A stretch of DNA of 64,000 nucleotides from Collimonas arenae (GTDB taxonomy: Bacteria > Pseudomonadota > Gammaproteobacteria > Burkholderiales > Burkholderiaceae_D), in the NCBI RefSeq assembly GCF_001584165.1, contig NZ_CP013233.1, forward strand, positions 3,356,620 through 3,420,619, in the 5' to 3' direction. Positions 56,490 through 64,000 of the stretch are shown here, piece after piece. The position numbers and the translations under genes were made by a program. Position 1 is the first letter of the stretch, and the number at the start of each line of letters is the position of its first letter. The notes beneath the pieces are model-generated. The model had not been told where the DNA came from. It saw nothing but the letters and a program-made list of their open reading frames with translations, and did no database searches.

Positions 56490-57359
56490 TTACAACGTCA
56501 AGTTCAACGGAATTTTCAGATAACTTACGCCATTTTCCTCTTCAGCGGGGAAGACGCCGGCACACACATTGAGCTGGATTGAAGGCAACATCAGGGCGGG
56601 CAAAGCCAGGCTGGCGTCGCGTCGATTGCGCATGGCGATGAATTCGCTTTCGCTGATGCCATCGCGCACGTGGATGTTGCTTGCGCGCTGCTCGCCAACG
56701 GTTGACTCGCAGGCCGGCTCGCGGCCGTCAGGCGGATAATCGTGGCAGACAAAGAGCCGGGTTGCCGTCGGCAAGCTCAGCAACCTTGTCACCGAGCGAT
56801 ACAAGCCGCTGGCGCTACCTCCGGGAAAATCGCAGCGGGCGGTACCGAGATCCGGCATGAATAAGGTGTCGCCGACAAACGCCACCTTGTCCTCCACCAG
56901 ATAGGCCATGTCAGCCGGCGTATGGCCTGGAACATGCATGGCTTGCGCACGCAAGTTGCCGATCTGGAAAATCTCGTCTGGCGCAAACAGGTGATCGAAC
57001 TGGCTGCCGTCCAGCAAGAATTCTGACCGCAGATTGAAAATCTTCTTGAATACTCCCTGTACCTCCCTGATCCGGTCACCAATCGCGATGGCGCCGCCCA
57101 AGTGCTGGCGCAGGTATGGAGCCGCCGAAATGTGATCGGCATGGGCATGGGTTTCCAACAGCCATTGCACCTTCAAATCATTCGTCCGCACGAAGGTAAT
57201 CACGCGATCGGCGTTGGCAGTAGAGGTTCGGCCACTAGCAGGATCGTAATCCAGGACTGGGTCGATGACGGCGCATGCGCCGCCAACAGCCTCGTACACT
57301 ACATAGGTGAACGTGGCGGTGTTTTGGTCAAAAAGCGCTTCTATGCTTGGGCTTGCCAT
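56490..57359 (-). CDS. Metallo-beta-lactamase fold protein, persulfide dioxygenase/BLH-like
   Basis: A 289-residue MBL-fold hydrolase or dioxygenase. The metal motif is HAHADHISAAPYLRQHLGG, with VPGHTPADMAYLVED and FVGDTLFMPDLGTARCDFPG carrying the further histidine and aspartate ligands, and FVCHDYPP the last histidine. The sequence belongs to the group of ETHE1-like persulfide dioxygenases and BLH proteins that oxidise glutathione persulfide in sulfide detoxification. It is divergent from the DUF442-SQR fusion gene, which fits that role. The ATG at 57359 (MASPSIEAL) has a GAGG site about nine bases upstream; the open frame extends eight codons further. Confidence 0.88.
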   Translation of the reverse strand: MASPSIEALFDQNTATFTYVVYEAVGGACAVIDPVLDYDPASGRTSTANADRVITFVRTNDLKVQWLLETHAHADHISAAPYLRQHLGGAIAIGDRIREVQGVFKKIFNLRSEFLLDGSQFDHLFAPDEIFQIGNLRAQAMHVPGHTPADMAYLVEDKVAFVGDTLFMPDLGTARCDFPGGSASGLYRSVTRLLSLPTATRLFVCHDYPPDGREPACESTVGEQRASNIHVRDGISESEFIAMRNRRDASLALPALMLPSIQLNVCAGVFPAEEENGVSYLKIPLNLTL

Positions 57360-57411
57360 CAAACATGTCCTCAAATTTAACATTACATAACTATATATAT
57401 TTTTTATAACA

Positions 57412-57441
57412 TTGACAAATACTTAATTTTTACATTATCAT
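57412..57441 (+). promoter_or_regulatory. Sigma-70 type promoter for the DUF442-SQR gene
   Basis: A perfect TTGACA is followed after 18 bases by TATCAT in a markedly A/T-rich intergenic stretch (57365-57460) between the divergent MBL-fold and SQR genes. The distance to the start codon at 57703 leaves a leader of about 255 bases. Confidence 0.5.
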
Positions 57442-57702
57442 TAACAATTAAACAAGCAATCTCCCTCCGGTACTACACGGCATATTCCCAGCGCGCAAAC
57501 CATCAAGACGTCGTATTAAGCACAATGGCAATGGTAACGAATATCTCCCCGACTTCCTTCAGGCCATCCGCGGAAGCACAAAAAAATTATTGCTTTCACT
57601 TGCCGCAGCTAACACCGGCAGCCCGATCGACCGTGTATCCGGCTAATGGACACGCGTGGGAAAACGCAAGCAACGCCAACCGCCACGATGGAATCCGCAT
57701 CA

Positions 57703-59316
57703 ATGAATATTCCAGTCATCAAGCATAGCGATTCATTCTCGACGACCAGTCAAATCTGTCGTGAAGACCTGATCGACATTGCCGCTGCCGGCTACAAATC
57801 GGTGATCTGCAACCGGCCGGATAACGAAGACGGCGGCCGCCATGTCAGCAGCAGCGAACTGGCTGTGGCCTGTGCCTCGGCCGGCCTTGCCTTCAGCTAC
57901 CTGCCCGCGCACGCCACCCATATTGACAAAGAACATGGCGAGGCCCTGCGCGCCTTGCTCGCCGAGATGCCTGGCCCGACCCTGGCCTTTTGCCGAACCG
58001 GCAATCGCTCGACCAATATTTTTCGAATGGCAAATATCATCGCTGCTCCCGGCGATTCGTTCAGGGCGGAACAGTCAAACGACAAGCCCCAACAGTTTGA
58101 AGTCGTGATTGTCGGCGGCGGCTCTGCCGGCATCGCGGTAGCCAGCAGTCTGCTGCGCCGCGCGCCCAATATACAAATCGCGGTGATTGAGCCTTGTAGC
58201 CATCACTATTATCAGCCGGCCTGGACACTGGTCGGCGCCGGCGCGTTCAGACATGACAAAGCCGTACGGCCGATGGCATCGTTGATGCCGGAAGGCGTGC
58301 ATTGGATACGCAACGCCGTGTCGGCATTCCTGCCTGATCACAATCGCCTGCAGCTCGACGACGGCCAATTGATCGGCTATCAGCAACTGATCGTCTGCAC
58401 TGGCCTGCGACTTGCCTGGGAAAAAATAGAAGGTCTGAAGGAAGCCCTCGGTAAGAACGGCGTCACATCCAATTATCGTCATGATCTGGCGCCTTACACC
58501 TGGCAACTGGTATCGCAGCTGAAACGAGGTACTGCACTTTTTTCACAACCCGCAATGCCGATCAAGTGCGCCGGCGCACCTCAGAAAGCCATGTATCTAT
58601 CGTGCGACCACTGGTTGCGCAAAGGCCGATCCAAGCAGATAGAAGTCGAATTCAACAGTGCCGGCACGACGCTGTTTGGCGTCGCCGCCTTCGTGCCGTC
58701 GCTGATGCGCTATGTTGAAAAATATGGCGCGCGGCTGGCATTCGAATCCAACCTGGTCAAGGTCGACGGAGAGAGAAAGCTGGCCTGGTTCGAGGTCACG
58801 GATGCTAACGGCAATCTCAGCCGCGAGAGAAAATCGTTCGACATGCTGCATGCGGTGCCGCCGCAAGTGCCGCCCGATGCGGTGCGCAACAGCCCGCTAG
58901 CCAACGCCGAAGGCTGGTGCGAAGTCGATCCGGCATCGCTGCGGCATGTACGCTACCGGAATGTTTTTGCATTGGGAGACATCTGCTCAACCGCCAATGC
59001 CAAAACCGTGGCGGCAATCCGCAAGCAAGCCGTCGTGGTGGCGGACAACCTGCTCGCGGCATGCGACGGCCTGCCGCTCAGCGCGCGCTATGATGGTTAC
59101 GGCGCTTGCCCGCTTACCGTCGAAAGAGGCAAGGTGATACTGGCCGAATTCGGTTATGGCGGCAAGCTGCTGCCTACCTTCCGGCTGGATCCGACCGTCG
59201 CGCGGCGCAGCCACTGGTTCCTCAAAACCATCGTATTACCCTGGGTCTATTGGAAACTGATGCTCAAAGGCCGCGAGTGGCTAACCAAATCTTCGGAGCC
59301 TGCGCAGAAGCCATGA
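57703..59316 (+). CDS. DUF442 (phosphatase-like) domain fused to sulfide:quinone oxidoreductase
   Basis: A 537-residue two-domain protein. Residues 1-110 form a DUF442 rhodanese/tyrosine-phosphatase-like domain ending in the loop CRTGNRSTNIFRMA. The rest is an SQR-type FAD/NAD(P) flavoprotein: VVIVGGGSAGIAVASSLLRR binds FAD, HHYYQPAWTLVGAGAF and KCAGAPQKAMYLSCDHWLRK hold histidines and two redox cysteines, and ALGDICSTANAKTVAAIRKQ closes the FAD site. SQR oxidises sulfide to sulfane sulfur and reduces quinone at the membrane; the divergent MBL-fold gene probably handles the persulfide product. Known databases treat this fusion as a recurring architecture. The start MNIPVIKHSD at 57703 is favoured by a GGAA site; an upstream in-frame ATG at 57646 gives 19 poorly conserved residues. 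Confidence 0.9.
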   Translation: MNIPVIKHSDSFSTTSQICREDLIDIAAAGYKSVICNRPDNEDGGRHVSSSELAVACASAGLAFSYLPAHATHIDKEHGEALRALLAEMPGPTLAFCRTGNRSTNIFRMANIIAAPGDSFRAEQSNDKPQQFEVVIVGGGSAGIAVASSLLRRAPNIQIAVIEPCSHHYYQPAWTLVGAGAFRHDKAVRPMASLMPEGVHWIRNAVSAFLPDHNRLQLDDGQLIGYQQLIVCTGLRLAWEKIEGLKEALGKNGVTSNYRHDLAPYTWQLVSQLKRGTALFSQPAMPIKCAGAPQKAMYLSCDHWLRKGRSKQIEVEFNSAGTTLFGVAAFVPSLMRYVEKYGARLAFESNLVKVDGERKLAWFEVTDANGNLSRERKSFDMLHAVPPQVPPDAVRNSPLANAEGWCEVDPASLRHVRYRNVFALGDICSTANAKTVAAIRKQAVVVADNLLAACDGLPLSARYDGYGACPLTVERGKVILAEFGYGGKLLPTFRLDPTVARRSHWFLKTIVLPWVYWKLMLKGREWLTKSSEPAQKP

Positions 59317-59354
59317 TGTGGACCGCAGGCTGCCGGCATCAAGACAACACAAAC

Positions 59355-61674
59355 TCAACGCCATGCACGCAGCAAGCGCATGCCGTTGAACACCACCAGC
59401 AAGCTTGCCCCCATGTCGGCGAACACCGCCATCCACAGCGTCGCTTCACCGGTCAAGGCGAGTATCAGGAATACTGCCTTGATGCCTAATGCCAACGTGA
59501 TGTTCTGCATCAGCACTGCATGCGTCCTTTTGCTCAGGCGGATGAAACCGGCAATCTTGCGCAGGTCATCGTCCATCAGCGCCACGTCGGCAGTTTCCAG
59601 CGCCGTGTCGCTACCCGCCGCACCCATCGCAAACCCGATATTGGCCTGCGCCAGCGCCGGCGCATCGTTGATGCCATCACCCACCATGCCGACGTAACCG
59701 TGACGCGCGCGCAGATCGTTGATGGCGTTGCGCTTGTCTTGCGGCAGTTGGTCGCCGCGAGCATCGTTGATACCGACCTGCTTCGCGATGGCTTGCGCGG
59801 TGTGCGCATTGTCGCCGGTCAGCATCACTGCTTCCACACCGATTTCCTGCAGCCCGGCGACGGCTTCTATCGCAATGTCGCGGATGGTGTCGGCCACCGC
59901 AAGTATCAGCAATGGCTTCGATGTCGAGCATAGCACCACCGTCGTCTTGCCTTCGCTCTCCAGCGCCGACAGGCGCTCTTCCAGCTGCGGGCTGCAGATA
60001 TTCATTTCATGCACCAGGCGATGATTGCCCAGATAGAATTGCTGGTCATCGACCACGCCCGCACACCGCGACCGGTCAATGCTTCGAATCCGCTCACATC
60101 AAGCAAGTTGCCAGCATTGCCGGACGCTTGCCAGTGACTGGCCACCGCGCCCGACACCGGATGATCGGAGTGAACAGCCAAGCTCGCCGCCAGGCGCTGT
60201 AGCTGCAACAACTCGGACTCTTCGCCGACAACTGCCGGCTGCACCAGTTGTACATCGGTGACGCGCGGCTTGCCCAATGTCAGCGTGCCGGTCTTGTCCA
60301 GCGCCAGCGCCTTGATCTTGCGCCCCAACTCCAGATACACGCCACCCTTGATCAATACGCCGTGCCGAGCCGCTGCGGCAAGGCCGCTGACCACGGTCAC
60401 CGGAGTTGAAATCACCAGCGCGCATGGGCATGCAATCACCAGCAGCAGCAGCGCCTTGTACAACCACGGATAGAACGGCAACCCCAGCAGCAACGGCGGC
60501 ATGATCGCCACCAACAGCGCCGCCAGCACCACCACCGGAATGTAATAGCGCGCGAACTGATCGACGAAGCGCTGTGTCGGCGCGCGCTCACCCTGCGCCT
60601 GCTGCACGCTCTTGATGATGCGCGCCAGCGTCGAATTGCCTTGCAGGGTTGTGACGCGGTACGTGAACGAACCGCGCTCATTGATCGTGCCGGCAAACAC
60701 CTGGTCGCCGGCTTGCTTGGTCACCGGCATGCTCTCGCCGGTAATTGCCGCCTGGTTGATCGTGGTTTGGCCATCCGTCACAATGCCGTCGAGCGGTACG
60801 CGCGCACCTGGCTTGACGCGGATCAGCGCATCCAGCACCACCTCGGCAGTAGCGACCTCACGCCATTCGCCATCGGCACCTTGCACGCTGGCCAGGTCCG
60901 GCGCCATCGCCATCAAGCCTTTGATGGCATTGCGGGCGCGATCCAGCGACAGTGCTTCGATCATTTCCGCCAACGCGAACAGGAAGATCACCACCGCCGC
61001 TTCCGGCCACTGGCCGATGATGGCCGCGCCGATCACGGCCAGCGACATCAGGAAATTCATGTTGAGGGAAAAATTGCGTAGCGCGATCCAGCCCTTCTTC
61101 AGCGTATCCAGACCGCCTGCCAGGATCGCTGCCAGCGCCAGTCCAATGACCAGCCAGGAACTATCCTGGCCGCTGCTCCAGGCCACTACTTCGGCCGCGA
61201 TGGCACTGATGCCGGAGACCGCCATCAACAGCCATTTCTTCTTCGATATCTTGAAGGCGCCACCGCCCAGGCCGTCAGTCAGGCCGGTGGCGCCGGTCAG
61301 CGTGTCCGACTTGAGTGCCGGCTCCATGTCCAGTGCCTTCAGCGTCGCGACGATTGCATCCACCGACGACAAACGATGCAGGACTGTGAGTTCGCGCTGG
61401 ATCAGATTGAATTGCATGGCTTCGATACCGGCCATGCCTTTGAGGCGGTCACGGATCAATTTCTCTTCGGTCGGACAATCCATTTTCTGGATCAGGAACA
61501 CCGCCTGTTCTGCACCTGCGGCCAGCGCGGCCTTGAGTTCAGCATGGCCGCCGGCATCCGCCACCGGATGTTGATGCGCGTCCCATGATCATGAGAATGA
61601 TCGTGGCCGTGCGGATGCTGGCGGTGGTCGTGATGGTCGTGATGGTCGCGGTGGTCATGTTCGCAACGGGCCAT
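59355..61674 (-). pseudogene. Zn/Cd/Pb-exporting P1B-type ATPase with His-rich N-terminus, broken by two frameshifts at 60058-60060 and 61582-61584
   Basis: A heavy-metal efflux pump, about 773 residues when repaired. It starts with a histidine-aspartate-rich tail (HDHRDHHDHHDHRQHPHGHD and after), then a heavy-metal-associated domain (FLIQKMDCPTEEKLIRDRL), membrane helices with the metal motif CPC in LLVIACPCALVISTP, the phosphorylation site LDKTGTLTLGKP, SDHPVSGAV (nucleotide domain), and GDGINDAPALAQANIGFAMG. One base is missing in each of two runs: adding one to the CCC at 61582-61584 joins the His-rich tail to HQHPVADAGG, and adding one to the CCC at 60058-60060 joins GRGVRG to VVDDQQF. 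Divergent from a MerR regulator with a shared MerR-type promoter. Confidence 0.88.
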
Positions 61675-61736
61675 ATGGCTCTCCTTGATTCAGATATTAA
61701 AATTGCAATTTAAGTGTGATTTATTACTCCTTGCAT

Positions 61737-61767
61737 ATTTAAAACCCTGTAGCTACTATAAGGTCAA
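61737..61767 (-). promoter_or_regulatory. MerR-type promoter and operator of the efflux ATPase
   Basis: On the minus strand TTGACC (61762-61767) and TTAAAT (61737-61742) are separated by 19 bases, the overlong spacer typical of MerR-activated promoters. The spacer holds a dyad (plus strand ACCCTGTAG, three bases, CTATAAGGT; 61744-61764) with seven of nine bases matching. This resembles the pbrA/cadA promoters of other betaproteobacteria. Confidence 0.8.
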
Positions 61768-61802
61768 GGATTAATCTTCAAATCACTGAAGAAGGGGAAA
61801 AC

Positions 61803-62258
61803 ATGAGCGCCAGCGCACTCAAGATCGGCGAATTGGCCAGCCATGCGGGCTGTCCGGTGGAAACCATCCGCTACTATGAGCGCGAGGGCTTGCTGCCGGC
61901 GGCGGCGCGTTCGCAAAGCAACTATCGCCTGTACGGTCAGGCGCATATCGAACGTCTGCAATTCATCCGCCACTGCCGTTCGCTCGACATGACATTGGAT
62001 GAAGTGCGGCGGCTGTTGCAGTTCCGCGATTTACCGGAAGACAATTGCGCCGAGGTCAACACGCTACTGGACCACCATATCGATCACGTGGCCAACCGCA
62101 TCGCCGAATTGAAAGCCTTGCAAACCCAGCTCAAGCAATTACGCAAGCAATGCCAAAGAAGCCAGGCCGCCAAGGATTGCGGCATCCTCCAAGGACTGGC
62201 CAACATGGAAGACGACGCGCCAGCCAATCTTGGCAGCCATGGCGGCGGCGTCCATTGA
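61803..62258 (+). CDS. MerR-family metal-responsive regulator, CadR/PbrR type
   Basis: A 151-residue regulator. The MerR helix-turn-helix is at KIGELASHAGCPVETIRYYE, with LPAAARSQSNYRLYGQAHIE after it. The effector half has a cysteine just before the dimerisation helix (EDNCAEVNTLLDHHIDHVAN), then CQRSQAAKDCGILQGL and a C-terminal GSHGGGVH tail: the Cys and His layout of Cd/Pb/Zn sensors (CadR/PbrR). It is expected to activate the divergent ATPase by untwisting the 19-bp-spaced promoter in between. It probably also controls its own transcription. Metal preference cannot be read from the sequence alone. Confidence 0.92.
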   Translation: MSASALKIGELASHAGCPVETIRYYEREGLLPAAARSQSNYRLYGQAHIERLQFIRHCRSLDMTLDEVRRLLQFRDLPEDNCAEVNTLLDHHIDHVANRIAELKALQTQLKQLRKQCQRSQAAKDCGILQGLANMEDDAPANLGSHGGGVH

Positions 62259-62330
62259 GATGTCCATGGGATTTTTCACTGAAGCAGCAATTGCACACCA
62301 GCCGCCCTACCGCAGCATGCGAACAACAAG

Positions 62331-63212
62331 ATGAACATTCACTCTGACGATCTGCGGATCTTTATCGCCGTGGTTGACTCCGGCACGCTCAGCGCGGCTG
62401 CCGAACTACTAGGACAAACCACTTCAGGCCTGAGTCGCGCATTGACGCGGCTGGAACAAAAACTGGCGACTTCGCTGCTGACTCGCACCACCCGCCGCAT
62501 GGAGCTGACGGAAGAAGGCCGTTTGTTCCTGGACAAGGCGCGTACCATCATTGCAGCTATGGAAGAGGCAGAGGAAGCCATCCAGGTGCGCCACCAACGA
62601 CCATCAGGACGGCTGCGGGTGGATGCGTCGCCGCCGTTCATGCTGCATTGTGTGGTGCCGCACATCGCCGAATTCCGCAGCAATTTTCCTGACATCACGC
62701 TGGAACTGACCAGCAACGACCAGAATATAGACCTGCTGGAACATCGCACCGACATCGCGATCCGTCACGGCGCGCTGCAGGATTCGATGCTGCATGCGCG
62801 GCGTTTGGGAGCAAGCCAGCTACATATCGTCGCCAGCCCTGATTACCTGCGCAAACACGGTACACCGGCCAGCATAGAAGAACTGGCGCAGCATCAGCTG
62901 CTAGGCTTCACACAGCCGGAGTCGCTGAATATCTGGCCGCTGCGCCAGCAACAGGGTGAGGACCTGACGATCACGCCGACGCTGCTGGCATCCGGCGGCG
63001 AAACCCTACGCCAGTTGGCGCTGCACGGCTTGGGAATCGCCTGCCTGTCGGCTTTCATGGTGCGCCAGGATATCGCCCAAGGAGCGCTGATCGACATCCT
63101 GGGCAGCCACAACAACGGCTACCGCCAACAGATTCACGCGGTGTATTACCGGAATACCCAACTGGCGCGGCGCATCAGCTGTTTCCTGGATTTCCTGCAA
63201 CTGAAGCTCTAA
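62331..63212 (+). CDS. LysR-type transcriptional regulator
   Basis: A 293-residue LTTR. The N-terminal winged helix shows DLRIFIAVVDSGTLSAAAEL, SGLSRALTRLEQKLATSLLT and RTTRRMELTEEGRLFLDKAR. The C-terminal periplasmic-binding-like effector domain (from about GRLRVDASPPFMLHCVVPHI) has the expected two-lobed pattern. It lies 72 bases after the MerR gene, on the same strand, and converges with the DUF885 gene. Its target is not evident: LysR regulators usually control a divergent neighbour, but the gene upstream here is transcribed in the same direction. Confidence 0.92.
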   Translation: MNIHSDDLRIFIAVVDSGTLSAAAELLGQTTSGLSRALTRLEQKLATSLLTRTTRRMELTEEGRLFLDKARTIIAAMEEAEEAIQVRHQRPSGRLRVDASPPFMLHCVVPHIAEFRSNFPDITLELTSNDQNIDLLEHRTDIAIRHGALQDSMLHARRLGASQLHIVASPDYLRKHGTPASIEELAQHQLLGFTQPESLNIWPLRQQQGEDLTITPTLLASGGETLRQLALHGLGIACLSAFMVRQDIAQGALIDILGSHNNGYRQQIHAVYYRNTQLARRISCFLDFLQLKL

Positions 63213-63217
63213 AACTT

Positions 63218-64000
63218 TTAATTCACCAACGCCTGCTTCGCAATCCAGCCATCGATCTGCGCTTCCAGCATTTCCAGCGGCAAGGCGCCGTTGTCGATCA
63301 CTGCGTTGTTGAAATAGCGCAGGTCGAACTTGTCGCCCAATTCGTGCTGCGCCTTTTCGCGCAAGGCCTTGATCTTCAACTGGCCGATCTTGTAACCCAG
63401 TGCCTGCCCCGGATCCATGATGTAGCGATCGATCTCGACCTGGTTGTCATGCGGCGGATTGGCGGTATTCACGTTCATGTAGTCGATCGCCTGCTGCCGC
63501 GTCCAACCCAGCGCATGGATGCCGGTATCGACCACCAGGCGCGCAGCGCGGAACAGTTCATCGTTGAGATGACCGAACTTCGAATATGGATCGGTATAGA
63601 AACCCATTTCGCCGCCCAAACTCTCCGCATACAGCGCCCAGCCTTCGCCGAACGCGACATACCAGCCGAAGCGGCGGAAATCCGGCAAGCCCTTGATTTC
63701 CTGCGCACGCGCAGTTTGCAAATGATGGCCTGGAATCGATTCGTGCAAGGTCAGCGTCTCCATTTCCCACTTTGGACGCGAATCCAGCTTCGACAGGTTG
63801 GCGACAAAATAACCGGGCCGCGAACCGTCCGGCGTGCCTGGTTCATAATAGGCGCCCGCCTGGTTTTCCGCTCCCACTTCCGGTACCGGCTTGACATCGA
63901 CCGGTGCGCGCGGAATATCGGCAAAGAAGTGCGGCAATTGCGCCGCCGATTGCTTGATGATGGCCTTGTAACCGGCCAGCAGATCCTCCGGTTTGGTGTA
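63218..64000 (-). CDS. DUF885 family protein (5' end beyond the window)
   Basis: The C-terminal 260 residues of a DUF885 protein, a group related to zinc-dependent peptidases; full members have about 600 residues. The active-site-like segment HESIPGHHLQTARAQE is present, followed by EGWALYAESLGGEMGFYTDP and DTGIHALGWTRQQAIDYM, all typical. The frame is still open at base 64000, so the gene extends past the edge. The phrases upstream (TKPEDLLAGYKAIIKQ) also fit the family. Substrate and location are unknown; many members carry signal peptides that would lie outside the window. Confidence 0.88.
   Translation of the reverse strand, partial: YTKPEDLLAGYKAIIKQSAAQLPHFFADIPRAPVDVKPVPEVGAENQAGAYYEPGTPDGSRPGYFVANLSKLDSRPKWEMETLTLHESIPGHHLQTARAQEIKGLPDFRRFGWYVAFGEGWALYAESLGGEMGFYTDPYSKFGHLNDELFRAARLVVDTGIHALGWTRQQAIDYMNVNTANPPHDNQVEIDRYIMDPGQALGYKIGQLKIKALREKAQHELGDKFDLRYFNNAVIDNGALPLEMLEAQIDGWIAKQALVN

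Noticed and set aside
57525..57728. 67-residue plus-strand open frame in the leader of the DUF442-SQR gene
   Set aside because: It overlaps the start of the SQR fusion gene in another frame, lacks a ribosome site and has no recognisable features; a leader peptide cannot be excluded but is not supported.
1..64000. Search for CRISPR arrays, tRNA/rRNA genes, integrase or transposase genes and defence systems
   Set aside because: No regularly spaced repeats, no tRNA-like cloverleaf or rRNA segments noticed by eye, and no protein resembling integrases, transposases, restriction enzymes or known defence proteins.

Overview
The window is about 64 kb of GC-rich chromosome from a betaproteobacterium. 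The best guess is Burkholderiales, Oxalobacteraceae (a Collimonas/Herbaspirillum-type genome), inferred from protein resemblance and from the order rpsP-rimM-trmD-rplS; no rRNA or other taxonomic marker is present. It is mostly housekeeping and envelope genes. I see no prophage, insertion sequence, CRISPR array, rRNA or tRNA.

Layout. 1-5.1 kb: the 3' part of an MdtC/MuxC-type RND pump gene, its outer-membrane factor and a small EamA transporter. 5.1-8.6 kb: a pabB-pabC fusion and an MFS exporter. 8.7-14.5 kb: tamB and tamA. 14.7-19.0 kb: fumC and a CHASE-PAS-GGDEF-EAL gene, each broken by one frameshift. 19.1-24.0 kb: a DUF3579 gene, a CobD/CbiB-like gene, a CoA-type Nudix gene and the rpsP-rimM-trmD-rplS operon. 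24.4-28.6 kb: a TM2 protein, an acyl-CoA dehydrogenase and etfB-etfA. 28.9-37.2 kb: tusA, a membrane/TPR protein facing a rhomboid gene with overlapping stop codons, a Nudix gene, alaS, a small exported Lys/His-rich protein and ugpQ. 37.4-39.6 kb: an overlapping operon of a 2TM protein, a LytS-type kinase and a LytTR regulator. 39.8-48.3 kb: glnS, small DUF proteins, a uracil/xanthine permease and sbcB. 48.3-53.8 kb: a YqjI-like PadR repressor, speG, fadE and a divergent SDR reductase. 53.9-56.5 kb: a YpfJ-type peptidase, a MAPEG protein, an S4 RNA-binding protein and a DUF924 protein. 56.5-59.3 kb: a divergent metallo-beta-lactamase-fold gene and a DUF442-sulfide:quinone reductase fusion. 59.4-62.3 kb: a Zn/Cd/Pb efflux ATPase divergent from its MerR-type regulator. 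The window ends with a LysR regulator and the 3' part of a DUF885 gene.

Three things stand out. First, seven genes carry nine frame breaks, and each is repaired by restoring exactly one base in a short homopolymer. An eighth gene has a different, two-base-type break. This looks like a systematic sequencing undercall, so most of these genes are probably intact in the organism. Second, an 18-bp palindromic element upstream of the YqjI-like repressor recurs with one mismatch upstream of fadE, which suggests a local fadE-speG-padR regulatory circuit. Third, the metal ATPase and its regulator share a textbook MerR-type promoter with a 19-bp spacer. I found no clearly undescribed multi-gene system. 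The PadR/fadE operator pair and the unexplained AT-rich fadE/SDR intergenic region are the best leads.
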